NCBI RefSeq assembly: GCF_000002995.4
Contig: NW_025062479.1
Coordinates: forward strand, 2,501,721-2,565,720
Length of the DNA stretch: 64,000 bases
Origin: Brugia malayi
Lineage: Eukaryota; Nematoda; Chromadorea; Rhabditida; Onchocercidae
Direction: 5' to 3'
Shown: piece by piece, positions 11,907 to 25,800 of the stretch
How positions within the stretch are numbered: the first letter of the stretch is position 1
How the letters are laid out: every line of letters begins with the position of its first letter
The notes under the pieces: generated by a model
Databases searched by the model: none
What the model was told of the DNA's origin: nothing
The model's input: the letters and a program-made list of their open reading frames with translations, nothing else
Translations under genes and position numbers: made by a program

Positions 11907-14900
11907 GCAGATCAGATAGAAATGAAAAGGATCCATTAGCATCTAATGTAATGTCAACAACAGATCCGTTGAATACAACAAGTTTAGCTGATACTAGTTT
12001 CAAAGAATTGATCGACCTTGAAATTATCATATTAAATTGGGCCAAACAAATTTTTGATGTTACCAAAACTAAGACAGAAGCTAAAATCAACAAAAAATTT
12101 CTTCAGGTACATCATTATACCCAGACGTTTTTATTTACCACGAAAAATTATTTATTTGTTATAAAAATTAAATTTAAAGCTTTAAAATTATATTTAAATC
12201 TTTGAGTATATATACTTTTGAACATTTTCAGATTTCAGCTTCATTTGGAAAAATTTATGATTTAAAATTTTTGCCTAAAATGAATATTTTTGATTATTTC
12301 GAAATTTAAAGTGCTAAATGAAAGTTAAAGCTACATAAAACAATTAGATCATTAATCAAAGTTTGTTTATTTTATGGTTCGAGTATAATCAAAGTATATT
12401 TCATGTTTCCTCTTCTTATCTTTACTAACAAATGCATCAATTTGATTTTTATGTTACAAAATAAAACATTTTCTAATGTATCTTGTTAATTTTCAGCAAT
12501 TTCTTAACTTTTTTTAGTAAATTTGAATTAAACAATTTTTTTTTTAGTAGCTTTCACTAAGGTACACTTTTTTTATTTACATAGGAATAAGTTTTGGTAT
12601 AATTAGGAGTAATATGAATTTCATTATTCTCTAAACATATCAGTGATAGAACAAATAAAATTGTATTAACAATAGCTTAAAAATAATAACTAATTTCAAT
12701 AATTTTCGTATAAAATTTTACAAAAAAAAAGAAATGAAAAAAATTATCGAAAATTTTGTGAAATGAAATGAAAGAGGAATGTTTGTTATAAAATTTAAAA
12801 TAGAAGTAGGTTTTTTAGGAAATAGGAAGAAAATTTTGATTCGTATTATATATGTACGTAAATACATCTTAGTCAATATCATGCTTTTAAAGCTTCCATT
12901 GAATAATCGAATATTATTTATCTCAATTTATCACATCCAGAAAAGAGATAATATCGGAGGTGAAGATGAAGATAATTGCTTATGAAATGTATATATCCAT
13001 ACATTATTACATTTTTCAATTATTTTGAATGATTAATTTAATTAATAATTAATTAATGATTTTCAATCTTTTCATGTCTTCTTAGGTTTTTTGTTATATC
13101 ATTTCCATTTTTTTTTTCTTTTACTTACAATTTTTAACAAAAAAAAAAAAAAAAAAAAAAAGATAAGTTAGGATAGCGCAATTAAATGATGAAAGAAAAA
13201 TGAAATTTAGCATTATTATTTGAAAAGTATAGAAAGTAAACTTGTCACCATCAAATGATTCCAAAATTATTTAGTTGCTATAAATTTCATTGATGATTCA
13301 ATTCGTCCATTGAATTATCTTGCCTTTATTAACGATTTCCATGCAAAACATTCTTCTTTCACATAGTATTATCACCAGATAGCTTCAACAATAATTAACG
13401 ATTAGAGGATTGGCATAAAAGTAAAAAGACAAGAGAGGGAGGGACAGAGAAAGAAAGAGAGAGTGAGGGAGAGGATAAATAAATGAATGAGATCGGTTTA
13501 ATTATAATTGTAACAGAGATTTCCCATCCAGTTGGCTATTTAGATATTTATATACATACGTATATATAATTCAACCGTGTTTTCAATGATTAGCTGTTGC
13601 AGTTAAAGTAAGGAAAAAATTGAAAAATTTTTAAATTATTTCAATTCATTCGGACGATAAATGATTCTATCACTTGGACTTTTCATTATTTTCAATATCC
13701 GAAAAGTTTAACATTTGATATGTTTATAATTAAGCATAATTTCAAGGTAGAATTAAAAGAATATGAAAAATGGCTAATAAATAATTCCTAAATGATCATA
13801 TTATTAAATTATAGTTCACTTAACGCTTTCTTCTTCTTTTAAGTTTAACAAAAAATTCGAAAATATATGATTGCCAATATACATCAATTAAATGGTTAAA
13901 AGGTTACATAACTCACAGTTTGCCATGCCGAAACTAGAAATTGGAATTCCAATTTAACAAATTCATGCATACAAGTCAAAGCAAAACAATGAAATTGAAA
14001 ATTGATCAGAAATTAAAACACACCATAGAAATTTTGGGTTTGTGAAAAAGGATGAAAAAAATGTCACAAAAAACAATTCAAATTTATCATTTTTATTTGG
14101 TTTAAAACGATTTATATAACACTTTCATATTAATTTTTAAAATTATTAAAGTTCAATTTTTGCACAATTTGAGATAATATGAAGTAATAATTATAGCAAG
14201 ATGCTATGTTTTTTTAGACAAAGTAATTTTCCTTTCTAATTTTTTTTTTTTGCTTCTAAATTCTTTCAAAATGTTCAATAAAATAATATTAGAAATATAA
14301 ATGAAAAAAAAAAAGCGAAAACTTTAAAAATCAAAGTTGTTTTAAAAATCTTTCCGTCTTTAAAAAAAAAAAAAATTATAAAATGAATGAAAAAAAGAGT
14401 ATTATTTTAATAAAAAATTTATGTGTTTGTGTGTAATTCTTTTTTTTTTTTTTTTATTTTAAATAAAATTACAGTATAATATCAATTGGTCCCATTTGTT
14501 CAATGAATCATTGGAGCCAACATATACAATTGGTAGTACAAATGCAAAAAATGTTCATGAGACAAAAGATGAGCAGTGCTTATTTAAATCAACGTTTACC
14601 AATACAACTGAACGTGAACAAGAATATTCTTTTAAAACAGAACGTTCAACACGTAGTGCAGCAACAGTAATTATTGGTAATATATTTGATTTTTTTTTTT
14701 AATCAAAAAATATTAGAATAATAAATTAATAAATAAGTATATATCGATTATAACAAATGATTATACTAAAAAATATTTGAAAAAAAATTTTTTAAATTTT
14801 TGTTATAGCAATGAAAATTTACATTCAGTTTAATAAATAAATAAATACATTGAGTTGAATAACACTATTATTTTTTTCACTAACATACGATTTCTTTTTC

Positions 14901-16594
14901 TTTTTTTAGGAAAGATGAAAAAAAAAAATAAAAAGTATAATTGTAATTTCTAAATTATATACTTCTTTTTTAAATTATTATTAAAATATTGCAGAAATGA
15001 AACGAAAAAATTTATTTTATAGAGAAAGGTGTATGTCGTGGAATTGAAATGTCATTGAAATTAAAAACACCAGGTGAAGTAGTAGAAGCAAATGCTGGAT
15101 TTAATAGTGAATTAACGGTGATAAATATTGGTGAGAATACAATTGAGGAAGAACTCACATGGGGTGTTGATAGTACCATTCGAGTACCACCATTCTGTGA
15201 AACAACCGCTGAACTAATCATTTTGGAAGATCATCAAACTAGGCTTGTCTTTTATTCTCTAATTTTTGTCTTAATTCTATGATTATTCTTGAATTAATTA
15301 CATTTGGTTTTCTCTGATGTATTTATCGCTTAAACACTAACAAAAATTTCACTTGTTAAGATAGATTAAATGAAATAATTTAATTTGTTATTGCTTATTT
15401 TACATGGAAATGAAATACGATATGGAGTTATATTAATATTTTCAATTGTATTCTGCTAAATTCCAATCATTTTACATATGTTTTATTTGTTATACAAGTC
15501 AGAATTCCTCCTTTTTGTGTGAAATAACAAACGAATCAAACGGAATTCAATTATTTCCTTAAAATTTATTTACGATAAATGTTCAAAAAAATGTTATGAA
15601 TAGTATATAAATTTAAATCGGATCCTGAAACGATGTAACTGATTGATGGAAACAGTAACAATTTTATTTTGGAATGATAACAATAGCCTAAATAATTAAT
15701 AGTAATTTAATCGCTTTTATTTAAACTATGGCAAGCTAAACGATAATCCTTTTTTTTTTCCTTTTGCAGGAAATTTTCAATCGAAAGTCGTATGTCAGGC
15801 AGAATTATTGTTACAGTGACAAATATAAAGGACAATAATAGTTTGATAACAATAATTGAGGGTAAAATTGCCGATATCATACGTAATATAACAAATTATT
15901 CTTCATTGGGCTTCACAATACAAAATGATGTGAGTTAAATTTACAATTAACTCCATTCTTTTCACGTCTATATTAAATTTTATTTATGCAAAAATTACAA
16001 AATTTGACAAGAAAAATATTTCCAAAACCCGGCAAAAATTCTTCTAAAATTCTGTAATGATAAGTTGATAAAGTACTTCTACCTTTGCGTTTATCACCAT
16101 AATTTCATCTTTTATTGCAGCATTTATCACATGAGCTCTACTCTTCAAAATAAGCTTTAGATGTTGAGTTACACTTCATTACTGATTCATTGCCAATGAT
16201 TATGCATTGTCTGAAGCTCATTAGCAATCCAACCCTTTTCAAGTACCATCAATCATTTTCATTCATTCCCTATTTTACTTCATCCAAACCATGCATAAAT
16301 CATAAACAATAAAACAACCCAACCATTAATCTAACAAATAAAGTTGGAATTTTATCCAATTTTTTGATATATATTGAAAAAAGAATTTTGTTCAAATGTT
16401 AGTTTATAGTAGAAATATTGTTCAATACTGTCGAGCATAACGCATGTTTAAAGCGGATTATTTTGACATATCTACAATGCTTTCACAGCTATTAATTATA
16501 GGTTGTTTTATATACGACGAAAGGAACGTGCAAATTTAAATATGGTATAGAGCAAAAAGTCAAAATAACGGAACATCCTATACGTAAATACTGA
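11907..16594 (+). CDS. ETX/MTX2-type (aerolysin-like beta-pore-forming fold) protein, 5' end unresolved
   Basis: Five exons: 11907-12106, 14475-14676, 15023-15242, 15770-15929, 16502-16594 (stop TGA). The 3' four junctions keep one frame, giving at least 290 residues if exon 11907 is internal, or 276 from the in-frame ATG at 11951. The assignment rests on pattern: an FTNTTEREQ strand, a Ser/Thr-rich stretch, a central LKTPGEVVEA segment, TWGVDSTIRVPPF, and a following strand with MSG. Together these match the middle and C-terminal beta region of the ETX/MTX2 family. Members in animals are usually secreted, defensive or digestive; the role here is unknown. No signal peptide is visible, so a first exon is probably missing. 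The donor of exon 3 is GC rather than GT. A possible polyA signal is at 16810-16815. The family call is from memory of motifs, not a search. Confidence 0.7.
12107..14474 (+). other. Large intron of the ETX/MTX2-like gene
   Basis: A 2.37-kb interval between a CAG/GTACAT donor and an ACAG acceptor, in phase 0. It holds a 22-base poly-A (about 13140-13162) and a GA-rich tract (13430-13480). I see no conserved exon inside, but a short extra exon cannot be excluded. Confidence 0.55.
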
Positions 16595-17885
16595 TTGATT
16601 TCCTATTCACGTAAATTAAACATTTTAACAACTTACTGTTTATGCTTACATTGTGTTATTTTTTGCATTGTTTTGTAGATAAATCATTACCAGTATTTCA
16701 GTATTACTAAACATTTATAGTACTATAAAAGGAATTATTGTAAATGAAATATCCCGTATAAATCCTGCACAGAATTAGTGCCACACCATTGCTTAACCTA
16801 AAACATGCAAATAAACGAACTGTTAGTTCACTATCTTTATATTAAATCCATACCTTCTATTGCAATTCCAATAACTCAAGCTTCATGATATATCTTCATC
16901 GAATTATTCCATCATCATTTTCTCACATTGAAAACAATGAAGCATCATTCGACCATTGCATCCAAATATTACGGTATAATTACTTGTTAAGCTATCTTAC
17001 TAAAAATCTACCAGATATCTTAGTCAATAACTACTCAAGATAGTAATACATAATAATAATCCGAGGTGAGAATGGTACTTATTAAATTGATATATAACAA
17101 CAGCTTATCATGAAAAATATACTATTAAGCAAATTCCTTCACACTACACTTAGCCGTAATCCATCATTTAATTACGCATGATTCCTGTAACAAACATATA
17201 AATTCATACAAAATATTACTCTTTTAACAAAATATATTTTTGACCAATGAAGTACCAAATTAACTATCCCCAATGTTTTTTTTTTTTTTTTTTAAAGCAC
17301 TGCTTACCTAACGATCAAGCTAAATGACGGAATGTTATCGAATTATTAATAAATAAATTCGAAGTGTTTAGGCAATGCAACTATTCAGCAAAATATTTGA
17401 ATACAAAACGTTTATAGATGAATGTAACGTTAAACTGAAAGATGAATCCGGAATAACATAAGCACTGATGTAGAAATAATTCACAGAGCAACAAGTTAAA
17501 ATAAAATTCACTCTCCAAACCACAAGATAATATACAGATTTTAAGAAGAAAAAGAAAAGACATATAAAGCAATGATCGATATCGGAGACAGTGGTAGTGC
17601 TAATCTCCTTTTTAAAGCTTTTGACATATTTCTGAGATACGTTTTATTTATGAGAAAAGGTTTTTTTTTTTTTTTTTTTTTTAAATAAAAATTTAACAAA
17701 AGATAAGGTATGTTACTTAACAAAGGAGAGACAGACACGTACACACATACATACATACACAAACATATATAGACTTATAGCACAGGAAACAAAGCTAATA
17801 AAATTTGTTGGAGGAAAAAAAAGTGGCAAAGGAACCCAATATGGATACAAGAAAGCGCAAAAAATTTAGTCAAAAATGATTATTT
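16595..17885. other. Convergent 3' intergenic region
   Basis: 1.29 kb between the stop codons of the ETX/MTX2-like gene (plus) and filamin (minus). It should hold both 3' UTRs. Candidate polyA signals are AATAAA at 16810-16815 (plus) and its complement at 17643-17648 (minus, for filamin). No coding signal seen. Confidence 0.65.
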
Positions 17886-20800
17886 TTAGAATGAAACCGC
17901 AAATGGCGAGCCTGGCACATTAGTTTCGCCATATTTGACAAAAATGAATCCTTTGACCCTTTCCTGAATACGATAAGTAACCACATATCGACCACCGCCT
18001 AGATGTCGGACTGTAACCTCTTCACATGGTCCTTTTGATGTAAGAATACCAACGAACAGAAGATTTTCACCTTAATAATAGTTAATAAATTTTTCTTTTA
18101 CGGAACTATTAATCCATCGTAGTGATCACAATTTCCTTTTCTTTTGAAAGAAATAATTATTTATCAGACTTTTGTGTCACTTTTTTCCTCATATCTAAGA
18201 AAAAAGGAGAAAATGAGAAATAAACTTTGTATCATATATAATAAATGAAATCATAAAAGATAAAGGACTAACCCGCAAGAGCAGTATCAATGTTGAAAAC
18301 AGCTGGTCGACCTGGGAAAAATTTGTTCAAACCACCCCCTTTAACAGTAACTTTGCTTGCATCACCTTTCAATACTGGAACCTGTGCAACAGTCCCTTTG
18401 CTTGTCTTTGCCAGTGCATCAATCTGAAAGGAAGTTTTAATTAAACATTACTGGTGAACTGGAAAACAAACCCATCCAAACCCATAAACAGTCTAACAAT
18501 AATATCAATGCCTATTTCCTTTCCCTCATTTTCTACATTCCATTAAAAAAAAAAAAAAAAGACCATCAAATAATGCATAATTAGAGAACCTTAATAAGCG
18601 AAGTGTCCGGCTCACCACCACCACCAAGTTCTTTACCAGTCATAACTACCTTGAACGGTGAACAAGGGATATGAACACCTGAAAAAGGATAAAGAACTTG
18701 ACGAACTTAATGAAATGAAGGGCAAGGTCATGACATTCACATTAAATGGAAGGGAAATTTCTTGTTCAGAAATATCCATCATAAATACCATTCTTCATAC
18801 CTTATCCTAAATTGATTATTTTCTTTTAGTTAAAATACCTGCATATTTGATATCTACAAAATACGCTCCAGGTGCCAAAGCCATGTATCGTACTTTATAA
18901 CCCATTTCCAGCTATAATTATGTAATATTTAATTGGTATCAACTCACACAGAGAGAAAAAAAAAGTAATCATACAATAATAACGATAAATGCAAAACAAT
19001 AGAATTGTCCGATTAATTTAATTAAGAGCAAACTTTATATATACGCTGGATACAGTCATATATTGGATTCCAGTGTAATACTAAAGATGTAAGTCAATAA
19101 TTCATCCAACCTTTAACTGATGATACTTTTGGACGAAATAAAACAATAGATGTTGGGAAACGAACTAACCTCATACGCGTCCAAAGTAACCTTCGATGGA
19201 CCATCAATCTGAACCAGCAGAACTCCGCTCCCAGCATTACAAGTATTAATGATGAATTCGCACTTATGGCCAGTTTCTCCACCATGTATACCATCACCAC
19301 TTACTGTTACTGCAGTTGGATCACTGTCCTCATTCGCACCGACACGTAAACGGAAGGGTGAATCACGCATTGGTGCGCCATCAAGTGTCACATCAATATA
19401 ATAACTCCCTGTCTAAAAAACAATATATATGTCGAACGAACAATTACCAAAGTCGACAAACCATTAAAACGTTAGCAATCAGAAGTCATAAAATGGAAAA
19501 GAAAACAAATACCTCTGTAGGGATGAATCGTAAAGCGTACGATTCGCCTTCATCAATAGGAACAATATCAATTGTTTCAATCTTATTACTCGGTGTATGA
19601 ACTTTCGCTTCAAGATGACCTGCTGCACGATGCGTAAGTACCGTGAAGGTGCATGCTTTACCAGGCAATCCAGAATCTGGGAATGACGCTAACTCAAGCC
19701 GGCGAGCTTCTCCCGTTGCGGGAGCCACGAACACCTTTAAATGAAAGAACCGATACTCAAAAATTTAACAGAAATAAACGTGGAACACGCAAGAAATACC
19801 TAAGGATGTGTATGAAGAATATCAACATCCACAATTATCACATAAATCAATTACTTCCAAAACTAGAAGAATATCATGGAATTACTAACTTTAAATGGTG
19901 AATCCGTTATGTGTTGGTTGTTAAATTTAATACTTATCAAGTACTCTCCAGGTTTGCTAACTTTGTAATTAAAATGGCAATTTCCATCCTGAAAAAATAG
20001 CGTTATGAACATGCCACATGGATTCCGTTTGTTACCCATCCGTCTACTGTGATAGCTTCTCTCACGAAAAAAAGTATTGCAATGAAACTACATTAGCTAT
20101 CGCTAATATAGACTTTGCATCAGTCGAAATTGTTTGTAAGTTCATCAAACAATATGGAAGACAAAAATGACCTAGAATAAGACCTATGCAATGCCCAAAC
20201 CTATGCAATGTATATCTTACCTTATGGTCTTGAAATTGTAGTTCGGCTTCCGACGGTCCTTCCACTGTCACTTCAAGTTCTCCTTGTCCAGCTTCTCTGC
20301 TGTAAACATTAAATGACTGCTTCATGTTTGTTTCTCCTCGTAGTATTCCAACTCCTGCTGCACGCACTTTATGTGCTCCTACCTCTGTTATATGTCCAAC
20401 AGTAAATTGAAATGGACTTCCTGAAAATTAAAAGGTACTTTCAAAAACGATTTTTGCTTTTTCCCATTTCTGGAAGAGGAGAAATTGAGATGTGTGAATA
20501 AATAAATGTAATAGTTTACCTAAAACATGCTGCCCTTTATTAAAGACAGAAATTGCATGAGAACCATCCATTTCAGGCTTGAAAATAATTTGGTAAAGGC
20601 TATCACCAGTGTCACGCACTTCTATATCAGAGCTTTTCCCATCAGGATTCATAACTTTTGCTGTTGTTTCCATTGGAGATGTATTTTCTAATTTCAAATA
20701 TATGGAAGCATCCTGATTGGGCAGAATCATGGGTGCCTTAAAATAGTTTTCTAGTAGTTGTTCTCAAATTAGCAAAATCAACCTGTCACGTAGATTCTTG

Positions 20801-22809
20801 ATTCAATTTATGATTTTCAACGCTTTCATAAAATTTAAACATTTACCTGATTCACTTTTTTGGTGGCTCTTTTCTTCACAGATCCCAATCCCTTACCAGT
20901 ACAGTTAACGGTAAATGGACTATCTGCAAATATAAAAATTCTGTCAATTTCGCTGGAGGAAAACTTTTTTTTTTTTTTTTTTTTAAAAAGGAAAATACAT
21001 CGAAGCACAATGGAAATTGTTTCCACCAACCTTTTACATGTGTATCTGCAAATTTTATGGATAAAATGTAAATCCCTGGTTCCGTCGGTTTGTAGGCGAC
21101 ATTAATTAAACCTTCTTTTGCTTCAGTACATTTTAGTTCAGCTTTTGATGGCCCTTCAACAGATACAGACAGACCACCATAACCTGGAATTAAATTGAGC
21201 ACTACCAATATGAATTAATCTTGTTTTATGCAGCCGCGTAAAAAATTTTAATTGACCTGCATTACGCGTATCTACAATCACATCGTTGTACTGCTGAGAA
21301 ATAGCGTTCGCTTTTCCATTACCGCTAACAGTAACTTTCGACGCATTCCCGACCTAAGTACTTTTCATATCATTTACAGCTAATAAATTGATACAGATGA
21401 TTAAACAAAAAAAAAAAATGACTTACTTGATTTTTATCGACTTTAACTCGGAAAGGTGATTTTGGTATGATTTGACCATTTTTTTTAACAGTAACCAGAT
21501 GTTCACCCTCTTCACGAGGAGTAAATGAAACACCTAAAAATAGATTATTCCATTTATAAATAATTTTAATTTGAAATGGTATATATAATTGTAGTTAAAC
21601 TACCAGTAAACAAAGAATATATGGGGAAGAAAAATAAATACAGAATGACTGAGAAGCAATGATCTGATAATAATGTTGGCAGAATCAATACCAATGTTAG
21701 CAGAATCAATTTGACGAATAAAACACGGTTCTTCAATACCACTAGGACTTTTTATTGAAGCTGACAGTCCTTTGACTTCCGTAGTTGCAACATTTAGTGA
21801 AACCTATAATTCATAGTAATAAATTTCAACGAAAATCTTGCTGGGAACACCTTGATAAGAAATACTTGAAACGAAATTATTTTAGCATATAATTGCAGAA
21901 AATTAAAAGAAAAAAACCTCCGATGTTGATCCAACTGATAAATGGGCACGTTTCTGGCCCTCACCAGCCACAATGACAACGAACGGTGAACCTTTCACCG
22001 GATTTCCAGAAAGTTTGACATGTACCTTATATTCACCAGGTACAGGTGGTACCCATGCTACAGAACATGTACCATCCTGCAGAAGAGAAAGAAACTATTA
22101 AATAACTTTTAAAAAATTTATGATTAGTTTATTTGTGACTGTAAATTTAAATGTTACTTTATTATCATGACATTTAATTGTTGCTTTTGCAGCTCCTTCA
22201 ACAGCAACTGCCAATTCTTTAGCTGGTGAACCCTTGGCGCAAACTGTAAATGGTGCTGGTTCACCAACCACTGCACGTGTTAAGCCAGGACCATATACAG
22301 TCACATATCCATCATTTGCACTGCTAACGTAGAAAGAGATTGGACTTCCAGACATATTAACTCCATCATGCTGCACTGATAGAAGATGATTGCCGCACTG
22401 TTTTGGGTGATATGTCACCGTTATAGTTCCGTCAGCGTTATCCTACAATTCAAAGAGAAAATAAACTTATTACTTAAAAGTAAAACTTTCCACCTTAATG
22501 TCTGATTTCTCCACACATTTTTTAGTGCAATATAGAATAGGGTTCTATTGTCTAAGACTTTTTTTTTCGTTGGAACCTAACATCTACGTTAAAAACCTTT
22601 CAAAAATTTACCTTGATATGCGCAACATCTTTTTTACCGGACGGCATTCTTACTGATGCACTTAGTTTGTCAGAATGACTATCTGGAGTTACTGAAAAAC
22701 GAAAAGTATGTGGTATCAAATGTTTCTCTACGTTGTAAAAACACTGCTCCGGATCTGCTTCGCGTTTTAATAATGCTACTTCAGGTTCGCTAGCAACAGC
22801 TGGTCCACA
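17886..22809 (-). other. fln-1: Filamin exons 24-40: conserved rod repeats, about 12-20
   Basis: Exons in transcript order: 22612-22809, 22158-22442, 21918-22076, 21692-21803, 21427-21533, 21257-21353, 21031-21183, 20847-20923, 20520-20736, 20221-20420, 19890-19988, 19513-19734, 19170-19412, 18839-18911, 18590-18678, 18273-18423, 17886-18070. Exon 24 begins with a non-Ig linker ([14 protein letters not shown]) before repeat 12. Later repeats end in [62 protein letters not shown] and GSPFAVSF. A longer glycine- and lysine-rich linker precedes the final repeat, as expected for a hinge before the dimerisation repeat. Confidence 0.93.
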
Positions 22810-25800
22810 CTGAAAAGTACGAGAATATTAGATCCTAATTGCAGTTTGCTGTAGAAAAGAAATAAATGAAAAACAAGAAAGGTTCATAATGGCTAAATGA
22901 TTTCTCATTACAACATAATATTGCAAATAACAACAACTGCTCTCAAGAAGCAGTTGTTATCTGTATAACATATTTTATTTTAATTCTCGAACATGAATTT
23001 TTTTTTTCATCATCCCAAAAAAAGCAAAAATAAATGAATTTTGCATCTTGTTTCTTACATTTGTAAAAATGATATTTTACGGTAAAGAAATTTTAACTAT
23101 TATTAGAATCTTTAAAATTGAAAACTACAATTCAAACTTTTGAAACAAATGACTTAGAATTATTTACTTCAAATTCATGGAGACTGATTCAAGGAATAAA
23201 ATATTAGATGGTTACGGAATTTCCTGATTCATTAAAGTTTTTAGAAACTATAGGAAAAAGAGAAAGAAATTTCAAAAATTCTAATAAAGGTTTCATTGAT
23301 AATTGAGATAAAGTCCAATGAACGATGTAAAAGCATATTCCACATATTATGCGATTTATCAATTCAAGGGAAAGAATAAACGAACAGATGTGTCTAATGT
23401 TGCTAAACATTTATAACACATGAAGAATACGGAAAATGAAAGAACGATTAGTTTTATATTGCTTCACTTTAGTTTAGATTGTTTACAAGCAAAGAATTAA
23501 ATAGGCAGATGAGACAAGATGAGAAGAGATCACATTTCCTTGGAATAACCGATAAACTGGAAAAGATATAAAAAGATTTAGGAGAGAAATCAATAAGATT
23601 TTTGCGTAGAAAAAAAATTTCATTCATCTTATGAAATCATTTTCTTTGCTACCAATAATTTCATTTTGATAGTCTTAGAGAAAGTTTAGTTTATTTGTTT
23701 TCCCGATGTTTACTAAAACATAAGCAATAGAGTGAATAAAATGTTAGCAAATGGTAAGTGTTGAAAATTAGCCTGAAAATATAAACTTTTTCTTTTAACC
23801 GATTCAATAAACGATATATACAATTTGATCTAATTTCGAATGGAAAATAAACTACTAAAACAGTTCTGTTAGAACCATCTGGCGATTTCATATAATACAG
23901 TGCTGTTTTTTAAATATAAAAATATTATTTTTTCAAAACAGATGTCAGCTTTTTATAGCTCTATTTAATGCATTCATTAGAAAAAGTTATGAATATATGA
24001 CATTATCAAGTGATATATAAATAAACTGAAATGGTAAAAAGTAATACAAGTGTAAAATTTCATTGCTAATTTAGTCATATCTTCACTGGACTCTAAGGAA
24101 AATAAATTCTAGAAAACATGCAAGTTCAAAAAAATAAAAAAAAAAAAAAAAAATAAGAGCGAGCATCTTTGAAATAGAAATTTTCATTATCATTTGATGA
24201 TTCACAAATAAGTACGACATTAATGATAATGAATACTACATTTACTTAATAAGTAATAATAGAAAACTTATTGCTAGTTTCCGCCATTCTCTCTTTCTTA
24301 TAGTACTGAAGACCCAGAAGATAGAAAGCGGCCAGTAACAATTTTTAATTATCCAAACAATGCGTAGAGAAATATTTCTCATAGAAAAAAAAAACTTTTC
24401 TTCTTTTTGCTAAAGCAGCAAAAAATGCTAAATAATTCATCTAAGCTAAAACTCTAGCATCTTCGCATTTTGATTCAGCACTATAAGCTTAGCGTTTAGA
24501 AATGTAGCAAAAAATAACGCTATAAATCACTGAAGAAAAACCAGCTGTTTCAAAGTGGAAACAATAATAACGTCTTACCAATATTACCCTATAAATCGAC
24601 TCCTCTTTTCCAGCAAATGCTGTGAAAACAAAAAAAAATGTCGATGAAAATAGTAGTAAAAGTAACATTTCACAAAACAACAAAGTGTTTAAAGGATGAA
24701 ACATTCGTCTTCAAAACCATAACTTACCTAATCCTAATATAGGTTTCATTCTTCGCATACACTAAAATTTTTAATTCACTATATTAAGCTTGCGTCTAGA
24801 AATGATCAAAGCTAATTAAACTAAGTAATAATTCTGACCTAGATTAAGTTACTTTAATTGTCCGAATTAAATAAGATTTGCTAACTTCAAAACTGAACGT
24901 TCCATTAGGTATTTCAACACCACCGTACAACAGTGTAATTTGATGCGGTCCTCCATGATGTGGAGTAAATGTTACTAAATAACAGCCATCATTTTGTTTC
25001 ACAACGTTTACTTTTAAATCATCTCTATCGGAGACAATATTTAGTGCACCTTCGCCTGCACAGTTTGCATTTACTTTGAATGTTTTCGGTTCTTCAATAA
25101 TCCAAAATTTATCGAGCGGTTTTACTGAAATTACATCGAATAGATACGATAATACAATATGAGATGTGATTGACATCGAAATTTTGAAATCTTCTAATTA
25201 ATCGGTCGTAATAAAGAGAAGTAGTTAAAAGAACTATTTTAAGAAAACGACCGAAAAAGAATTAATAACAATACGCTCATAAATATATGTGAAAAACTTA
25301 CATTCTAAATAGCACTTGTTTGCGGAACCAATTGGAACAGCAGTGATCTCATATGGCTTTGAATGGAGCGGCTTCCCATCACCATATATAGTAATAAGGT
25401 ATGTTCCAGCCATATCCGGGACGAATCCCAACAGATATATTCCTTTATTTGGTGTCTCAGTGAGCGATGATTTTCGAGGCTTATTATCGGGACCCTATAG
25501 ATGAATTCAAAATTAAAATATTCAGTTCGGTAACTATGGTATCAGTGACCAATGGTTGCAGTTGTATTCTCATTAAAAAAAAAAAAGAAAAAATCTTACT
25601 TTTATTTCGGCCTTTATGTTGCTAATTTTTTCAGCTTTCTTTCCTTCAACTAACAATTCACATCGAAGAGAAGCACGTACTTCATGTGGTAGAATGCCGG
25701 AATCATTCTTTAGCGCTATGAATTCTCGTTCGTCTTGCTCAACAGTAAATTCCCATGGCCTATGATATTCAAGTCTTGACTGTATCTTTATCAGACATGC

